Positions 16,495 through 25,845 of a stretch of DNA of 43,012 nucleotides are shown here, one piece after another. Each line of letters begins with the position of its first letter. The first letter of the stretch is position 1. Under the pieces are notes generated by a model. The model made no database searches. It had not been told where the DNA came from and was given only the letters and a program-made list of their open reading frames with translations. The position numbers and the translations under genes were made by a program. The DNA comes from JAHDDY01 sp964549375 (GTDB lineage Bacteria > Pseudomonadota > Alphaproteobacteria > Rhodobacterales > Rhodobacteraceae). Location of the stretch: positions 1-43,012 of the forward strand of contig CAZJWF010000011.1 of the NCBI GenBank assembly GCA_964549375.1. The letters are read 5' to 3'.

Positions 16495-17207
16495 GCGGGC
16501 TTCACTTCCCGCGCGGTTCCATCTTCCGACCCAATCATCGCTCGAGAAGCCATATTAATGAATAAACCATTCTCAACCACGCCCGGTATCGCATTCAGAG
16601 TGGTTGCAAGATTGGCGGGATCGCCAATCCGGCCTAGATGGTAATCAAGAATGAAATTGCCCTCATCGGTCTCAAAAGCGTTGTTTTCAAAAGTACGACG
16701 CCCACCCTCTTTCCCATTCACATCCCACACACGCAGCACATCCTCGATCATCAATGCTGTTGTTTGCCAGCCGTATCTCGTCACCTCAATCGGCAAAGGA
16801 AATTGACCAAGCTCTGGAACCAACTTTCGATCATCTGCGATGACAACGAACTCGGCAGATGCCGCCGCAACGATCTTTTCGACCAAATGACATCCGCCCC
16901 CACCTTTGATGAGGTTCAGAGATGGATCAATCTCATCGGCACCATCAACGGTCAAATCTAGTCGCCCGACATCATCAAGCGTATGAATCTTCATACCACA
17001 ATGCGTGGCTATTTCTTCGGTGCGCCGAGAGGTAGCCACACATGTTACATCCAAGCCATCGGTGACACGACCGGCCATGATCCGAATAAACCATTCCGCC
17101 GTCGAGCCAGAACCGAGACCCAATGTCATGCCCGGTTCAACCAAATCGAGAGCCATCTCCGCGGCGGTTTTCTTGCCAAGTTCAGCGCCTGTGGGTTCGT
17201 TACACAT
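16491..17207 (-). CDS. rpiA: ribose-5-phosphate isomerase A
   Basis: A 238-residue enzyme interconverting ribose 5-phosphate and ribulose 5-phosphate in the pentose phosphate pathway. Family signatures are LGLGSGSTAEWFI (phosphate binding), VDGADEIDPSLNLIKGGGGCHLVEKIVA (the catalytic region, with Asp, Glu and Lys) and FVVIADDRKLV. Length is in the usual 220-262 range. GGAGG five bases before the ATG supports the start. It heads a minus-strand group of rpiA, lipoprotein, gor and the DUF2278 gene, and is divergent from sdaA. Confidence 0.95.
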   Translation of the reverse strand: MCNEPTGAELGKKTAAEMALDLVEPGMTLGLGSGSTAEWFIRIMAGRVTDGLDVTCVATSRRTEEIATHCGMKIHTLDDVGRLDLTVDGADEIDPSLNLIKGGGGCHLVEKIVAAASAEFVVIADDRKLVPELGQFPLPIEVTRYGWQTTALMIEDVLRVWDVNGKEGGRRTFENNAFETDEGNFILDYHLGRIGDPANLATTLNAIPGVVENGLFINMASRAMIGSEDGTAREVKPA

Positions 17208-17336
17208 TTGACCTCCGGTGCCTTAAATTCTCCGCGCACCATACGCAGCGGGACGAAGGGGTCAACGGGGCGCTTTCGGTCGTTAGGACGCCGTTTCGGA
17301 AAGACGCGAATTAGCGCGGTTCTGTAACGTAAACAG
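17208..17336. promoter_or_regulatory. divergent promoter region of rpiA and sdaA
   Basis: These 129 bases separate the starts of rpiA (minus) and sdaA (plus) and must contain their promoters or their leader sequences. The rpiA ribosome binding site (GGAGG on the minus strand) is clear; sdaA has no obvious one. I found no convincing -35/-10 pair or operator. Confidence 0.4.
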
Positions 17337-18731
17337 ATGTTTTTAAGCGTTTTTGACCTTTTCAAGATTGGAATTGGCCCATCGAGTTCTCATACGATGG
17401 GGCCGATGAGTGCCGCCGGACTGTTTTTGGAAACACTGCGCGAACGGGGCGCTGATGACGTACAGTGCGTGCAATGTACACTGCACGGGTCTTTAGCGTT
17501 TACGGGAAAGGGACATGGCACCGATCGGGCCGTGATTCTCGGTCTAACCGGATGTACGCCAGATACGATTGATCCGGACTTGATGACAGATATAGAGGCA
17601 GACGTCCGAAAAAGTAGGGCCGTTAATCCACCCGGCTTACCTGTGATCGCCTTCGATCCCAATGTCGATCTCATATTTGATTTCGACGAGGCCTTGCCCG
17701 GTCACGCAAATGGGATGGCCTTGGCCGCACTCGATGACACCGGCAGTATTTTGACGCATCGCATCTACTATTCGATAGGCGGCGGATTTGTGGTCGAAGC
17801 CAGCGAATTGCAGGCGACCATTCCCGAAGAAGACGCCGGGGCAGATAAGCGTGAGGCTGGATATCCCTATCCTTTCGGCAATGCCGAGGAAATGATCGCA
17901 ATGAGTGACGATTCTGACCTCTCACTGATCGAAATGAAGCGGGCGAACGAGCATGTGCTCCGCAGCCAAGAGGAACTCGATATCGGATTAGATGCCGTTT
18001 GGGACGCGATGCGCGGCTGTATGGAACGCGGCCTTCGGATGGAGGGCGAACTTCCCGGCGGTCTATTCGTCAAACGGCGCGCCAAGAATATCCGCGATAT
18101 GCTGATTGCCGAACATGGCTCTAACAAGCCCGACCCTTATGCAATCAACGAATGGCTGTCCGTCTACGCAATGGCAGTCAATGAAGAGAACGCCGCCGGA
18201 GGGCGCGTCGTGACAGCACCGACTAATGGCGCGGCAGGCGTGGTCCCCGCTGTCATCCGCTGGTATTTTGATCACCATCCTGGCGCAACGAACGAAGGAG
18301 TGCGCGACTTTCTTCTAGCTGCCGCTGCGATTGGTGGATTGATCAAACACAATGCCTCAATTTCCGGTGCGGAAGTCGGCTGCCAAGGCGAGGTTGGATC
18401 GGCCTCGGCGATGGCCGCCGCCGGATTGACGGCGGTGCGCGGCGGGACAACCCGACAGATCGAAAACGCCGCTGAAATTGCATTGGAGCATCACCTCGGT
18501 ATGACCTGTGATCCAGTCGGTGGATTGGTGCAAGTGCCATGTATCGAACGTAATGGGTTCGGTGCAGTCAAAGCCGTTACCGCCTCCTCGCTCGCATTGC
18601 GCGGCGACGGCACGCATTTCGTTTCGCTGGATGCCTGTGTTGAAACCATGCGCCAAACCGGTATCGACCTAAGCGAAAAGTATAAGGAGACTTCGCAAGG
18701 CGGTTTGGCAGTAACGCTGGCAGCATGTTAG
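17337..18731 (+). CDS. sdaA: L-serine ammonia-lyase (L-serine dehydratase), single chain
   Basis: A 464-residue iron-sulfur enzyme that deaminates L-serine to pyruvate. It is the single-chain bacterial type with a fused beta (N-terminal) and alpha (C-terminal) part. The start MFLSVFDLFKIGIGPSSSHTMGPM is diagnostic, and the three cluster-ligand cysteines appear in EVGCQGEVGSA, GMTCDPVGG and VQVPCIERN. Length matches E. coli SdaA (about 455). No ribosome binding site is visible before the ATG. It is a single gene; the next gene on the same strand begins 82 bases later at the preferred start. Confidence 0.95.
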   Translation: MFLSVFDLFKIGIGPSSSHTMGPMSAAGLFLETLRERGADDVQCVQCTLHGSLAFTGKGHGTDRAVILGLTGCTPDTIDPDLMTDIEADVRKSRAVNPPGLPVIAFDPNVDLIFDFDEALPGHANGMALAALDDTGSILTHRIYYSIGGGFVVEASELQATIPEEDAGADKREAGYPYPFGNAEEMIAMSDDSDLSLIEMKRANEHVLRSQEELDIGLDAVWDAMRGCMERGLRMEGELPGGLFVKRRAKNIRDMLIAEHGSNKPDPYAINEWLSVYAMAVNEENAAGGRVVTAPTNGAAGVVPAVIRWYFDHHPGATNEGVRDFLLAAAAIGGLIKHNASISGAEVGCQGEVGSASAMAAAGLTAVRGGTTRQIENAAEIALEHHLGMTCDPVGGLVQVPCIERNGFGAVKAVTASSLALRGDGTHFVSLDACVETMRQTGIDLSEKYKETSQGGLAVTLAAC

Positions 18732-18813
18732 GTTGAAAACACCGTTTTAAGTGCGAGCGTTGGACACAAGATCTGATGCCTCAAAATATTTTACCGCAGT
18801 AGGCCATGTTGCC

Positions 18814-19614
18814 ATGAACGAGGACTGGACCGACGAGAAGAGAGCATGCTGGGATCGCCTGAGCACTTATGATTTTGACGATCCCGCGCACCAGTTGAAT
18901 TTTACGAACCGTTTGGCACGAGAAAATCGGTGGTCACACGATTTCGCCGCGCGCGTAGTTGACGAGTATCGTCGGTTTTGTTGGCTCGCGGTTTACGCTG
19001 GACATCCGATCACACCGTCAGATGCGGTTGATCAGGTTTGGCACCTACACCTGACATACTCGCGCGATTATTGGGAAAGGTTCTGTCCTGAAATTCTAGG
19101 AAAGGACTTTCATCACGGACCAACGAAAGGCGGAGTCGCGGAGAGTGGCAAGTTTACCGTCTGGTACGGAAAGACACTTTTATCATACCGCGATGCCTTC
19201 GGCGAATACCCTGCTGATATATGGCCGAAACCGACCGATCGGTTTGAAAACGTAGATCAGTTTGTAAGGATTAATCGGGCGGAGGTAATGATAATTCCGC
19301 GTCCTCCCCTCTCGACTCGCGGCTTGTTGTTGTGTGGTTTGACAATGCTCATGCTGTTCTTCTTCACACTCGCCGCATCAATTGACTCGCTTCAATTCGT
19401 GGGATCGTTTCTCGGATTGCTAACACTCGTCGCCCTGATCGGAGCAGCATTGAGAATTTTAGAACCTCCGGCACTGAAACGACGCGGACAACCCAATCAT
19501 TCAAATAGCGGATGCGCCGGCGGTGGAGGAAATTTTAGCGGAACGACGTCAGGATCTAAAGCCGGGTCCGACGCCGGTGATGGCGGCGCCGGATGTGGCG
19601 GGTGCGGTGGATGA
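18814..19614 (+). CDS. membrane protein with glycine/cysteine-rich tail (TIGR04222-like or glycine-rich-domain type)
   Basis: A 266-residue protein. Residues 1-160 hold a helical domain with EYRRFCWLAVYAGHPITPSDAVDQVWHLHLTYSRDYWERFC, which resembles the glycine-rich-domain (GRDP) and TIGR04222 families, including the VDxxWHLHL motif. Two hydrophobic helices follow (about 178-230), and the last 35 residues are nearly all Gly, Ser, Cys and Ala, ending in CGGCGG. The longest frame starts at a GTG at 18751; the ATG at 18814, ten bases after AGG, is preferred. Function is unknown; an inner-membrane location with the tail exposed is inferred. It is convergent with fdsA, 18 bases away. Confidence 0.72.
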   Translation: MNEDWTDEKRACWDRLSTYDFDDPAHQLNFTNRLARENRWSHDFAARVVDEYRRFCWLAVYAGHPITPSDAVDQVWHLHLTYSRDYWERFCPEILGKDFHHGPTKGGVAESGKFTVWYGKTLLSYRDAFGEYPADIWPKPTDRFENVDQFVRINRAEVMIIPRPPLSTRGLLLCGLTMLMLFFFTLAASIDSLQFVGSFLGLLTLVALIGAALRILEPPALKRRGQPNHSNSGCAGGGGNFSGTTSGSKAGSDAGDGGAGCGGCGG

Positions 19615-19632
19615 ACCCATCAGGCCATCTTA

Positions 19633-22425
19633 TTATTCCGCCGCGACGACTTCTTCCGCTTTCGATAGTTTCGCCGCGCAGTATTTGAACTCCGGGATTT
19701 TGCCGAACGGATCGAGCTGCGGATTGGTGAGGATGTTCGCCGCAGCTTCAACGTAAGCGAATGGAATGAAGATCATCTCCTCCGACACCGCTGTATCTGC
19801 GCGTGCCATCAGTTCAATTGCTCCACGCCGCGTCTCTACCTTGAGCATATCACCCGGCGTAACGCCGAGTTTTGCTAAAGTATTCGGGTGAACCGAAACC
19901 GACGCTTCCGGCTCCAATGCGTCCAGAACACTGGCTCGGCGCGTCATAGACCCTGTGTGCCAATGCTCCAGCAAGCGACCTGTGGTTAGGACAAACGGGA
20001 AGTCATCATCTGGTTCTTCGGCAGGCGGATTATAGGAAGCCGGCGTGAACTTTGCCCGACCTTCGGGGCGCGGGAACCCATCGCCGAACACGATAGGTTG
20101 GCCGGGGTCTTCCGCCGAGAGCGATGGATAGGTCACGACATTCTCGCGTTCCAGCCGTTCCCACGTAATGTTATCAAGGCTGTTCATCACCAGCTTCATT
20201 TCGGCGAAGACTTCGCTCGGATGAGTGTAAGTCCAACCAAGACCCAGAGCTTTAGCAAGGTCGACAACGATCGCCCAATCTTCGCGTGCGTCGCCTGGAG
20301 CATTGAGTGCCTTACGGCCCATTTGAACTTGACGGTTCGTATTCGTCACCGTGCCGTTCTTTTCTGGCCACGCCGAAGCGGGCAAGATCACGTCGGCGTA
20401 GTTCGCCGTCTCAGTCAGGAAAATGTCCTGCACCACGAGGCAATCAAGAAGCGCCAGCGCATCACGGGCGTGATCGACATCGGGATCAGACATGGCGGGG
20501 TTCTCACCCAGCACATACATGCCGCAAATATCGCCGTCATGGACGGCATCCATAATCTCAACAACAGTGAGGCCCGGCGTGTCGAGAACTTCGAAGCCCC
20601 AAGCCTCTTTGAATTTCTCGCGGACGCCTTCATCAACGACCTTTTGATAGTCGGGCAGCACCATCGGGATCAGACCAGCATCCGATGCGCCTTGCACGTT
20701 GTTTTGTCCGCGCAGCGGATGCAGACCCGCGCCGGGACGACCGACTTGGCCCGTCATCAGCGCAAGTGAGATCAAGCACCGCGACGTATCCGTGCCGTGG
20801 GTGTGTTGCGACACACCCATGCCCCAGAAGATCATTGCTGCTTTTGCCCCGGCGAAAGCGCGAGCGACTTGACGCACAGTTTCAGGATCAATGCCCGTTA
20901 GCTCGGCGGTTGTTTCGGGTGCGTAATCGGCGAGGTGAGCCTTTTGCACCTCATAATTTTCGGTGAACGCTTCAATATACTGGCGATCTGTTAGGCCCTC
21001 TTCCACAATCACATTCATGATCGAGTTGAGAAGCGCAACATCCGTGCCGGGGTTGAACTGCAATCCATGCTCGGCATGACGGAACATACCATTGGCGCGT
21101 GGATCAATCGTGATCAGCGTGCCGCCGCGCTTGCTGAATTGTTTGAAATACGTCGCAGCGACGGGGTGGTTGCCAACAGGGTTGCAGCCGATGGCAATCG
21201 CGACATCGGCGTTTTCAATTTCATTGAACGTCGCTGTTACGGCACCGGACCCAACATTCTCCATCAGCGCCGCCACAGATGAGGCATGACAAAGTCGCGT
21301 GCAGTGATCGACGTTGTTATGGCCGAAGGCTTCGCGGATCAGCTTTTGGAAAAGATAGGCTTCCTCATTGGAACATTTCGCCGAACCAAAACCGGCAATG
21401 CCTTTACCTTCTTTTTCGGCCTTCACCTTGTTGAGACCTGAGGCGGCGTGCTCTAGAGCTTCTTCCCACGTCACTTCGCGGAAGTGCGTGAGGACATTGC
21501 TCGGATCGACGTTCAAGCCCTTGGCGGGCGCGTCGTCGCGGCGGATCAGAGGCTTGGTGAGGCGGTGCGGGTGGTTGACATAGTCAAACCCGAAGCGACC
21601 TTTAACGCAAAGGCGTTGCTCGTTCGCAGGACCGTTTGCGCCCTCCACATATTTGATCTGATCGTCTTTGATCTTGAAGGTGAGCTGACAGCCGACGCCG
21701 CAGTAGGGACAGACGGATTGGACTTCGCGGTCATAGTCGGCGCGATCACCGCGCTCTGCCGCATCGACCACCGTTGAGGGCATGAGTGCGCCAGTCGGAC
21801 ACGCTTGAACGCATTCGCCACACGCAACGCAGCTTGATGCACCCATCGGATCATCAAAGTCGAACACGATCTTTGCATCATGACCGCGACCGGCCATGCC
21901 GATGACGTCATTGACTTGGACTTCGCGGCAGGCCCGAACACAGAGGTTACAGTGAATGCACGCATCAAGGTTGACGCGCATCGCCACATGTGAACCGTCG
22001 AGCAATGGAATACGATTTTCTTCCATCGCGGGATAGCGACTATCCGAGACTTCGCAAAGGTCCGCCATGTTCCAGAAATGCGAAGCAGAATCGTGCGCAT
22101 CTGCGCGATCTGGTTGGTCGGCAACCAGCAATTCCATGACGCCTTTGCGCGCCTTCTCCGCGCGGGCTGAGGCCGAGTTGACTACCATGCCTTCAGATGG
22201 CGTGCGGATACAGGACGCGGCAAGAACGCGTTCGCCTTCGATCTCGACCATACATGCGCGGCAGTTTCCGTCGCTGCGATAGCCGGGTTCATCCGCGTGA
22301 CACAGATGCGGGATTTTGGTGCCGGTTCGCTTGGCAACTTCCCAGATACTCTCGCCGGGTTTAGCCGTGACCTCTTTGCCGTCGAGGGTGAAGGTCGTTG
22401 TGGACAGAGTGTTTCCGTCAGGCAT
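19633..22425 (-). CDS. fdsA: NAD-dependent formate dehydrogenase, molybdenum catalytic subunit
   Basis: A 930-residue cytoplasmic subunit that oxidises formate to CO2 at a molybdenum bis-pterin centre. In order it has an N-terminal [2Fe-2S] domain (LCHADEPGYRSDGNCRACMVEI), a His/Cys cluster region, two [4Fe-4S] ferredoxin motifs (CIHCNLCVRACREV, CVACGECVQACPTG), the MopB entry cluster (CPYCGVGCQL) and the active-site Cys379 in TRLCHASS, where some relatives have selenocysteine. Length fits FdsA of the FdsABG type. GGAG before the ATG supports the start, two bases after the upstream gene's stop. Electrons pass to NAD+ through the fused FdsG/FdsB subunit. The usual downstream fdsC and fdsD are absent; a convergent gene follows. 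Confidence 0.95.
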   Translation of the reverse strand: MPDGNTLSTTTFTLDGKEVTAKPGESIWEVAKRTGTKIPHLCHADEPGYRSDGNCRACMVEIEGERVLAASCIRTPSEGMVVNSASARAEKARKGVMELLVADQPDRADAHDSASHFWNMADLCEVSDSRYPAMEENRIPLLDGSHVAMRVNLDACIHCNLCVRACREVQVNDVIGMAGRGHDAKIVFDFDDPMGASSCVACGECVQACPTGALMPSTVVDAAERGDRADYDREVQSVCPYCGVGCQLTFKIKDDQIKYVEGANGPANEQRLCVKGRFGFDYVNHPHRLTKPLIRRDDAPAKGLNVDPSNVLTHFREVTWEEALEHAASGLNKVKAEKEGKGIAGFGSAKCSNEEAYLFQKLIREAFGHNNVDHCTRLCHASSVAALMENVGSGAVTATFNEIENADVAIAIGCNPVGNHPVAATYFKQFSKRGGTLITIDPRANGMFRHAEHGLQFNPGTDVALLNSIMNVIVEEGLTDRQYIEAFTENYEVQKAHLADYAPETTAELTGIDPETVRQVARAFAGAKAAMIFWGMGVSQHTHGTDTSRCLISLALMTGQVGRPGAGLHPLRGQNNVQGASDAGLIPMVLPDYQKVVDEGVREKFKEAWGFEVLDTPGLTVVEIMDAVHDGDICGMYVLGENPAMSDPDVDHARDALALLDCLVVQDIFLTETANYADVILPASAWPEKNGTVTNTNRQVQMGRKALNAPGDAREDWAIVVDLAKALGLGWTYTHPSEVFAEMKLVMNSLDNITWERLERENVVTYPSLSAEDPGQPIVFGDGFPRPEGRAKFTPASYNPPAEEPDDDFPFVLTTGRLLEHWHTGSMTRRASVLDALEPEASVSVHPNTLAKLGVTPGDMLKVETRRGAIELMARADTAVSEEMIFIPFAYVEAAANILTNPQLDPFGKIPEFKYCAAKLSKAEEVVAAE

Positions 22426-22427
22426 CG

Positions 22428-23057
22428 TTAATCTCCGGTACCACTACTTTGAGAATCAGTCACCGACATGATCAGTTCATCAATTGCTCTAATGACTCTA
22501 AGAGTTCGTATTTGTTCGAACGTAGTTTGACCCTCCAACTTTGGAGGAGGAATTTTCTCGGCAAGACTGCAAAGCTGTTCATTGAATTCAGGAGACTGGT
22601 CCATAGCCTCCGTAAATTTCTGACCGCCAATAAGGTCTTCAAGGTCTTCAAGAGGAAGTTTAACCCACGCCAACTGCCCAAGACCATAATCACTAGTTAG
22701 CGAACATCCGGTGGATGCAACAATGTCTTCAATATATGTGAGATCGGTATTATCGGCGAGACCGCAGGCTCTCCGATAAAGGATCGGAGTTCCGGATAAA
22801 GTGGATCGGTATCCAGCAGCATTACGTCGTTGTTCCTCAGTCCCCTCTATTGCACCAGCAGGTGCACTTCCTTCACGATAGCAATGTTCTAGCGCCGCCG
22901 CCCAAACTGATGATGTTTCCATAAACGCCGAAACAACTATCGGCAGGAGAAATAAACGAGCGACCGAGCCGGCAACACCGTCTGCGAACCAGAGCACGCC
23001 GACATTTGAGTAGTCAGGCGCGTGCGGGCGCTTACACAGCCAAGAACAAACAGCCAT
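22428..23057 (-). CDS. hypothetical protein between formate dehydrogenase genes, 209 aa
   Basis: Not recognised. It lies exactly between fdsGB and fdsA, starting one base after the fdsGB stop and ending two bases before the fdsA start, with a strong GGAGGAG site eight bases before its ATG. The protein has a Cys-containing N-terminus, one hydrophobic segment (about 24-45) that could be a helix near the membrane, further Cys residues at about 59, 97 and 117, and an acidic, helical C-terminal half. One 60-base line of it (22501-22560) is 43% GC, lower than the fds genes around it, which may mean later acquisition. Tight packing implies co-expression with the enzyme; a maturation or partner role is only a guess. 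Confidence 0.65.
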   Translation of the reverse strand: MAVCSWLCKRPHAPDYSNVGVLWFADGVAGSVARLFLLPIVVSAFMETSSVWAAALEHCYREGSAPAGAIEGTEEQRRNAAGYRSTLSGTPILYRRACGLADNTDLTYIEDIVASTGCSLTSDYGLGQLAWVKLPLEDLEDLIGGQKFTEAMDQSPEFNEQLCSLAEKIPPPKLEGQTTFEQIRTLRVIRAIDELIMSVTDSQSSGTGD

Positions 23058-23058
23058 C

Positions 23059-24741
23059 TTAAATCTCCTCCGGGAAATGCTTCATCGTCAGCAGGATCGG
23101 ATTCGGTGCCGCCTGACCGAGACCACAGATCGAGGCATCGACCATCGTTTCGCACAGGTCGGTCAGGAGTGTGCTGTCCCACTTGTCCGCTTCCATCAGT
23201 TTGACAGCTTTCTCGCAACCAACGCGGCACGGGGTACATTGGCCACAGCTTTCATCCTCAAAGAAGCGCAACATGTTCAACGCGGCATCGCGGGCGCGGT
23301 CTTTATCAGACAGAACCACGACCGCCGCCGAACCGATAAACGATCCGTGCGGTTGCAATGTATCAAAATCGAGGGGGATATCGTTCATGCTAGCGGGCAG
23401 CAAACCTGCCGACGGACCACCGGGTTGGTAAGCGTAGAACTCACCCTCAGACATGCCGCCAGATGCTTCGATCAAATCCATGATCGTAGAACCAGCGGGC
23501 AAGATTTTCACGCCGGGTTCTTTCACGCGACCCGATACAGAATAGGACCGCAAGCCCTTGCGGTTATTCACGCCATGATCACCGAAGCACGCCGCACCTT
23601 CGCGGGCGATGCGGCACACCCAGTGCAGTGTCTCAATGTTATGAACCAAAGTCGGACGATCAAAGACGCCGACCTGCGCCACGTAAGGAGGGCGGTGGCG
23701 AGGCAGGCCGCGTTTGCCCTCGATGCTTTCGATCATCGCGCTTTCTTCACCGCAGATATAAGCCCCAGCACCTCGGCGCAGATCAATATAGCCCGGTTCG
23801 ACTATCCCAGCACTTTCCAGTTTAGTAATCTCATCCGCGAGGATATGAAGAATCGCGGGGTATTCATCGCGCATGTAGATGAACGCTGTTTCGGCTTCGA
23901 CAGCCCAAGCCGCAATCAACATCCCCTCAAGGAATGTATGCGGATCCCGTTCGAGGAAGTAGCGATCTTTAAACGTCCCCGGCTCGCCTTCATCACCATT
24001 CACAGCGAGATAGCGCGGGCCGGCTTCGGCGCGGACGAACGACCATTTCTTACCCGACGGAAAGCCAGCGCCACCCATACCGCGCAGGCCGGAGGACAGC
24101 ACCTCGTCTTGCATTTGATCAGGCGTCTTCGAGCCGCCGCGCAATTCTTTGAGGGTCATGTAGCCGCCCTTGGCGACGTAATCATCAAAGGCTTGATAGT
24201 CGGGAATGTGGGCGTGGGTTTCGCCCGCTGCAATCGCGGCCTTCACCTTTTCCGGTGTGACGTTGTCAATATGAGCGTGACCGAGTTCGAGAACGGGCGC
24301 GGTATCGCAGCGACCCATACAAGGAGCGCGAAGGACACGAACCTCAGCAGGATCAAGCCCGTCTTCAAGAGCGGCCTTCAGAGCCTGTGCCCCGGCCAGC
24401 TCGCAGGACAAGGAATCGCAAACGCGGATGGTTAACGCTGGCGGCGGGGTCTCGCCCTCTTTCACGACATCAAAATGCGCGTAGAAGGTCGCAACCTCGT
24501 AAACCTCGGCCATCGCGAGGCGCATCTCATCTGCCAGTGCTGCGAGATGGGCGGCGGAGAGGTGGCCGTATTTATCCTGAATTTTATGGAGATATTCGAT
24601 CAGAAGATCACGCCGACGTGGTTGATCACCGAGCAGAGCCTTGACCTCGGCGAGGGCAGCCGCATCAACCTGACGCCCTTTTGGGGTCGGACGCCCCTTG
24701 CCTTTGCCCTTTTTCCAGACGCCCGTGTCATCCAACGGCAT
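23059..24741 (-). CDS. fdsB: formate dehydrogenase fused gamma-beta (FdsG-FdsB) NADH-side subunit
   Basis: A 560-residue fusion of two subunits that are separate in the classical enzyme. Residues about 30-180 are FdsG (NuoE-like thioredoxin fold), with [2Fe-2S] ligands in VCDSLSCELAG and APCMGRCDTAP. Residues about 200-560 are FdsB (NuoF-like), with the FMN/NADH site GLRGMGGAGFPSGKKW and VNGDEGEPGTFKDR, GAGAYICGEESAMIESIEGKRG, and the [4Fe-4S] motif SCGQCTPCRVGC. It passes electrons from the molybdenum subunit to NAD+. CGGAGG seven bases before the ATG supports the start. It is the first gene of the fds operon and lies 92 bases downstream of the LysR gene. Confidence 0.93.
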   Translation of the reverse strand: MPLDDTGVWKKGKGKGRPTPKGRQVDAAALAEVKALLGDQPRRRDLLIEYLHKIQDKYGHLSAAHLAALADEMRLAMAEVYEVATFYAHFDVVKEGETPPPALTIRVCDSLSCELAGAQALKAALEDGLDPAEVRVLRAPCMGRCDTAPVLELGHAHIDNVTPEKVKAAIAAGETHAHIPDYQAFDDYVAKGGYMTLKELRGGSKTPDQMQDEVLSSGLRGMGGAGFPSGKKWSFVRAEAGPRYLAVNGDEGEPGTFKDRYFLERDPHTFLEGMLIAAWAVEAETAFIYMRDEYPAILHILADEITKLESAGIVEPGYIDLRRGAGAYICGEESAMIESIEGKRGLPRHRPPYVAQVGVFDRPTLVHNIETLHWVCRIAREGAACFGDHGVNNRKGLRSYSVSGRVKEPGVKILPAGSTIMDLIEASGGMSEGEFYAYQPGGPSAGLLPASMNDIPLDFDTLQPHGSFIGSAAVVVLSDKDRARDAALNMLRFFEDESCGQCTPCRVGCEKAVKLMEADKWDSTLLTDLCETMVDASICGLGQAAPNPILLTMKHFPEEI

Positions 24742-24833
24742 AGCAGCCTCCGCTCGGTCAATAATCCGACGACGCTGACAACACCTTGACGATCACAGCA
24801 AATCGCTTTTCACGAATGCACGTTCGGTTTTAG

Positions 24834-25721
24834 TTATCGCGCGATTTGTTGGATAACGTCTGCAAAAGCCTGAAGGGCGGGCGGATGGGGTTCGCGTTCG
24901 GCCATGACAAGTCCGATAGATTTTGAGACGTCGGGCTGTTCCAGCCGCAGTCGGACGGTATCCTCGGCAATCGGCAGGGTTTCCGCTAAGAGTTCGGGGG
25001 CAATCGTGGCCAGTGATCCGTTGGCGAGCTGAGTCAGCGCGGCGACAAACGCATTGGTTTCCATGACAGGCTCGGGCGCGCAGCCGACGCTAGCGAAGAT
25101 TTCATCGATGATGGTTCGGTTCATCATGTTCGATGTCAGCAGGCAGAGTGGAATTTCCGCCGCCTCTTTCCACGTTGCGGTCCCGGTTTTTCGTGGGGCG
25201 AGCGCCGGAGGGACCATCAAGACATAATGTTCGTCGTAAAGCGGAATGGTCTTGAGACCGTTGACACCTTTATCGTCCAGATATGTGACCCCAGCATCCA
25301 GAGTAAAATCTTCAATACCACGTAAAATATCGGTGGAGGACATGGATAGAAGGTTGATGGCGAGTCCGGGATGCGCGAGGTGAACCTGTGCGGGAACACG
25401 CGCCGCATATGTCAGAGCAGTAGGCACCGAACCAATGCTCAAGCGCCCGATCAGCGCTCCTTTCGCCGCTTGAACTTCCTGTCGCATTCCGTCCGCATCA
25501 AGGATCATGCGCCGCGCCCATTTGAGCACGATCTCACCTTCTGGCGTGAATCCCAGAAATCTGTTCCCACGCTTAACCACGGGGACGCCGAGCGCCGTTT
25601 CAAGATTTCGGATACGAGCGGAAAAAGCGGGTTGAGAGATACCGCACTCGTCAGCGGCGCGCGCGAAATGTTTGTGCCGGGCGAGCGCGGCAATCAATTC
25701 CATATCGCGCAGGTCAGCCAT
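24834..25721 (-). CDS. LysR family transcriptional regulator, likely fds regulator
   Basis: A 295-residue regulator with an N-terminal winged helix (residues 1-60; FARAADECGISQPAFSARIRNLETALG is the recognition region) and a C-terminal effector-binding domain (about 90-295) of the periplasmic-binding-protein fold. LysR proteins act as tetramers and respond to a small molecule. It precedes fdsGB on the same strand, so it may regulate formate oxidation as FdsR-type genes do; the other neighbour, the ABC importer, is also a possible target. A small hairpin-forming repeat sits just before its ATG. No clear ribosome binding site was seen. Confidence 0.88.
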   Translation of the reverse strand: MADLRDMELIAALARHKHFARAADECGISQPAFSARIRNLETALGVPVVKRGNRFLGFTPEGEIVLKWARRMILDADGMRQEVQAAKGALIGRLSIGSVPTALTYAARVPAQVHLAHPGLAINLLSMSSTDILRGIEDFTLDAGVTYLDDKGVNGLKTIPLYDEHYVLMVPPALAPRKTGTATWKEAAEIPLCLLTSNMMNRTIIDEIFASVGCAPEPVMETNAFVAALTQLANGSLATIAPELLAETLPIAEDTVRLRLEQPDVSKSIGLVMAEREPHPPALQAFADVIQQIAR

Positions 25722-25730
25722 CGCTTAAGG

Positions 25731-25747
25731 CTTCTGCAGAACAGAAG
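25731..25747. promoter_or_regulatory. short inverted repeat before the LysR gene
   Basis: Arms CTTCTG and CAGAAG with a 5-base centre lie ten bases upstream of the LysR start codon. It could be an autoregulatory operator or a hairpin in the leader; the arms are short, so chance is possible. Confidence 0.25.
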
Positions 25748-25845
25748 TGGATCGACAACCTGACTGACGAACGACGAACATACTACGTCTCAGATTTGCT
25801 ACGGAGCATCATCATTGCCCCCAACAAGCCCTCACCGAACACAGC

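Noticed and set aside
19633..22425. Possible selenocysteine at the formate dehydrogenase active site
   Set aside because: The active-site codon (21289-21291 on the minus strand) is TGT, an ordinary Cys codon.
22532..22547. CCTCCAA-CT-TTGGAGG hairpin inside the 209-aa gene
   Set aside because: The loop is only two bases and the element is within coding sequence with no T-run, so a terminator or operator role is not supported.
23077..24435. A 452-codon open frame on the plus strand opposite the FdsG-FdsB gene
   Set aside because: It mirrors a gene with clear iron-sulfur and FMN motifs, has no recognisable domain, and long antisense frames are common opposite GC-rich genes with few TAA/TAG-complement codons.
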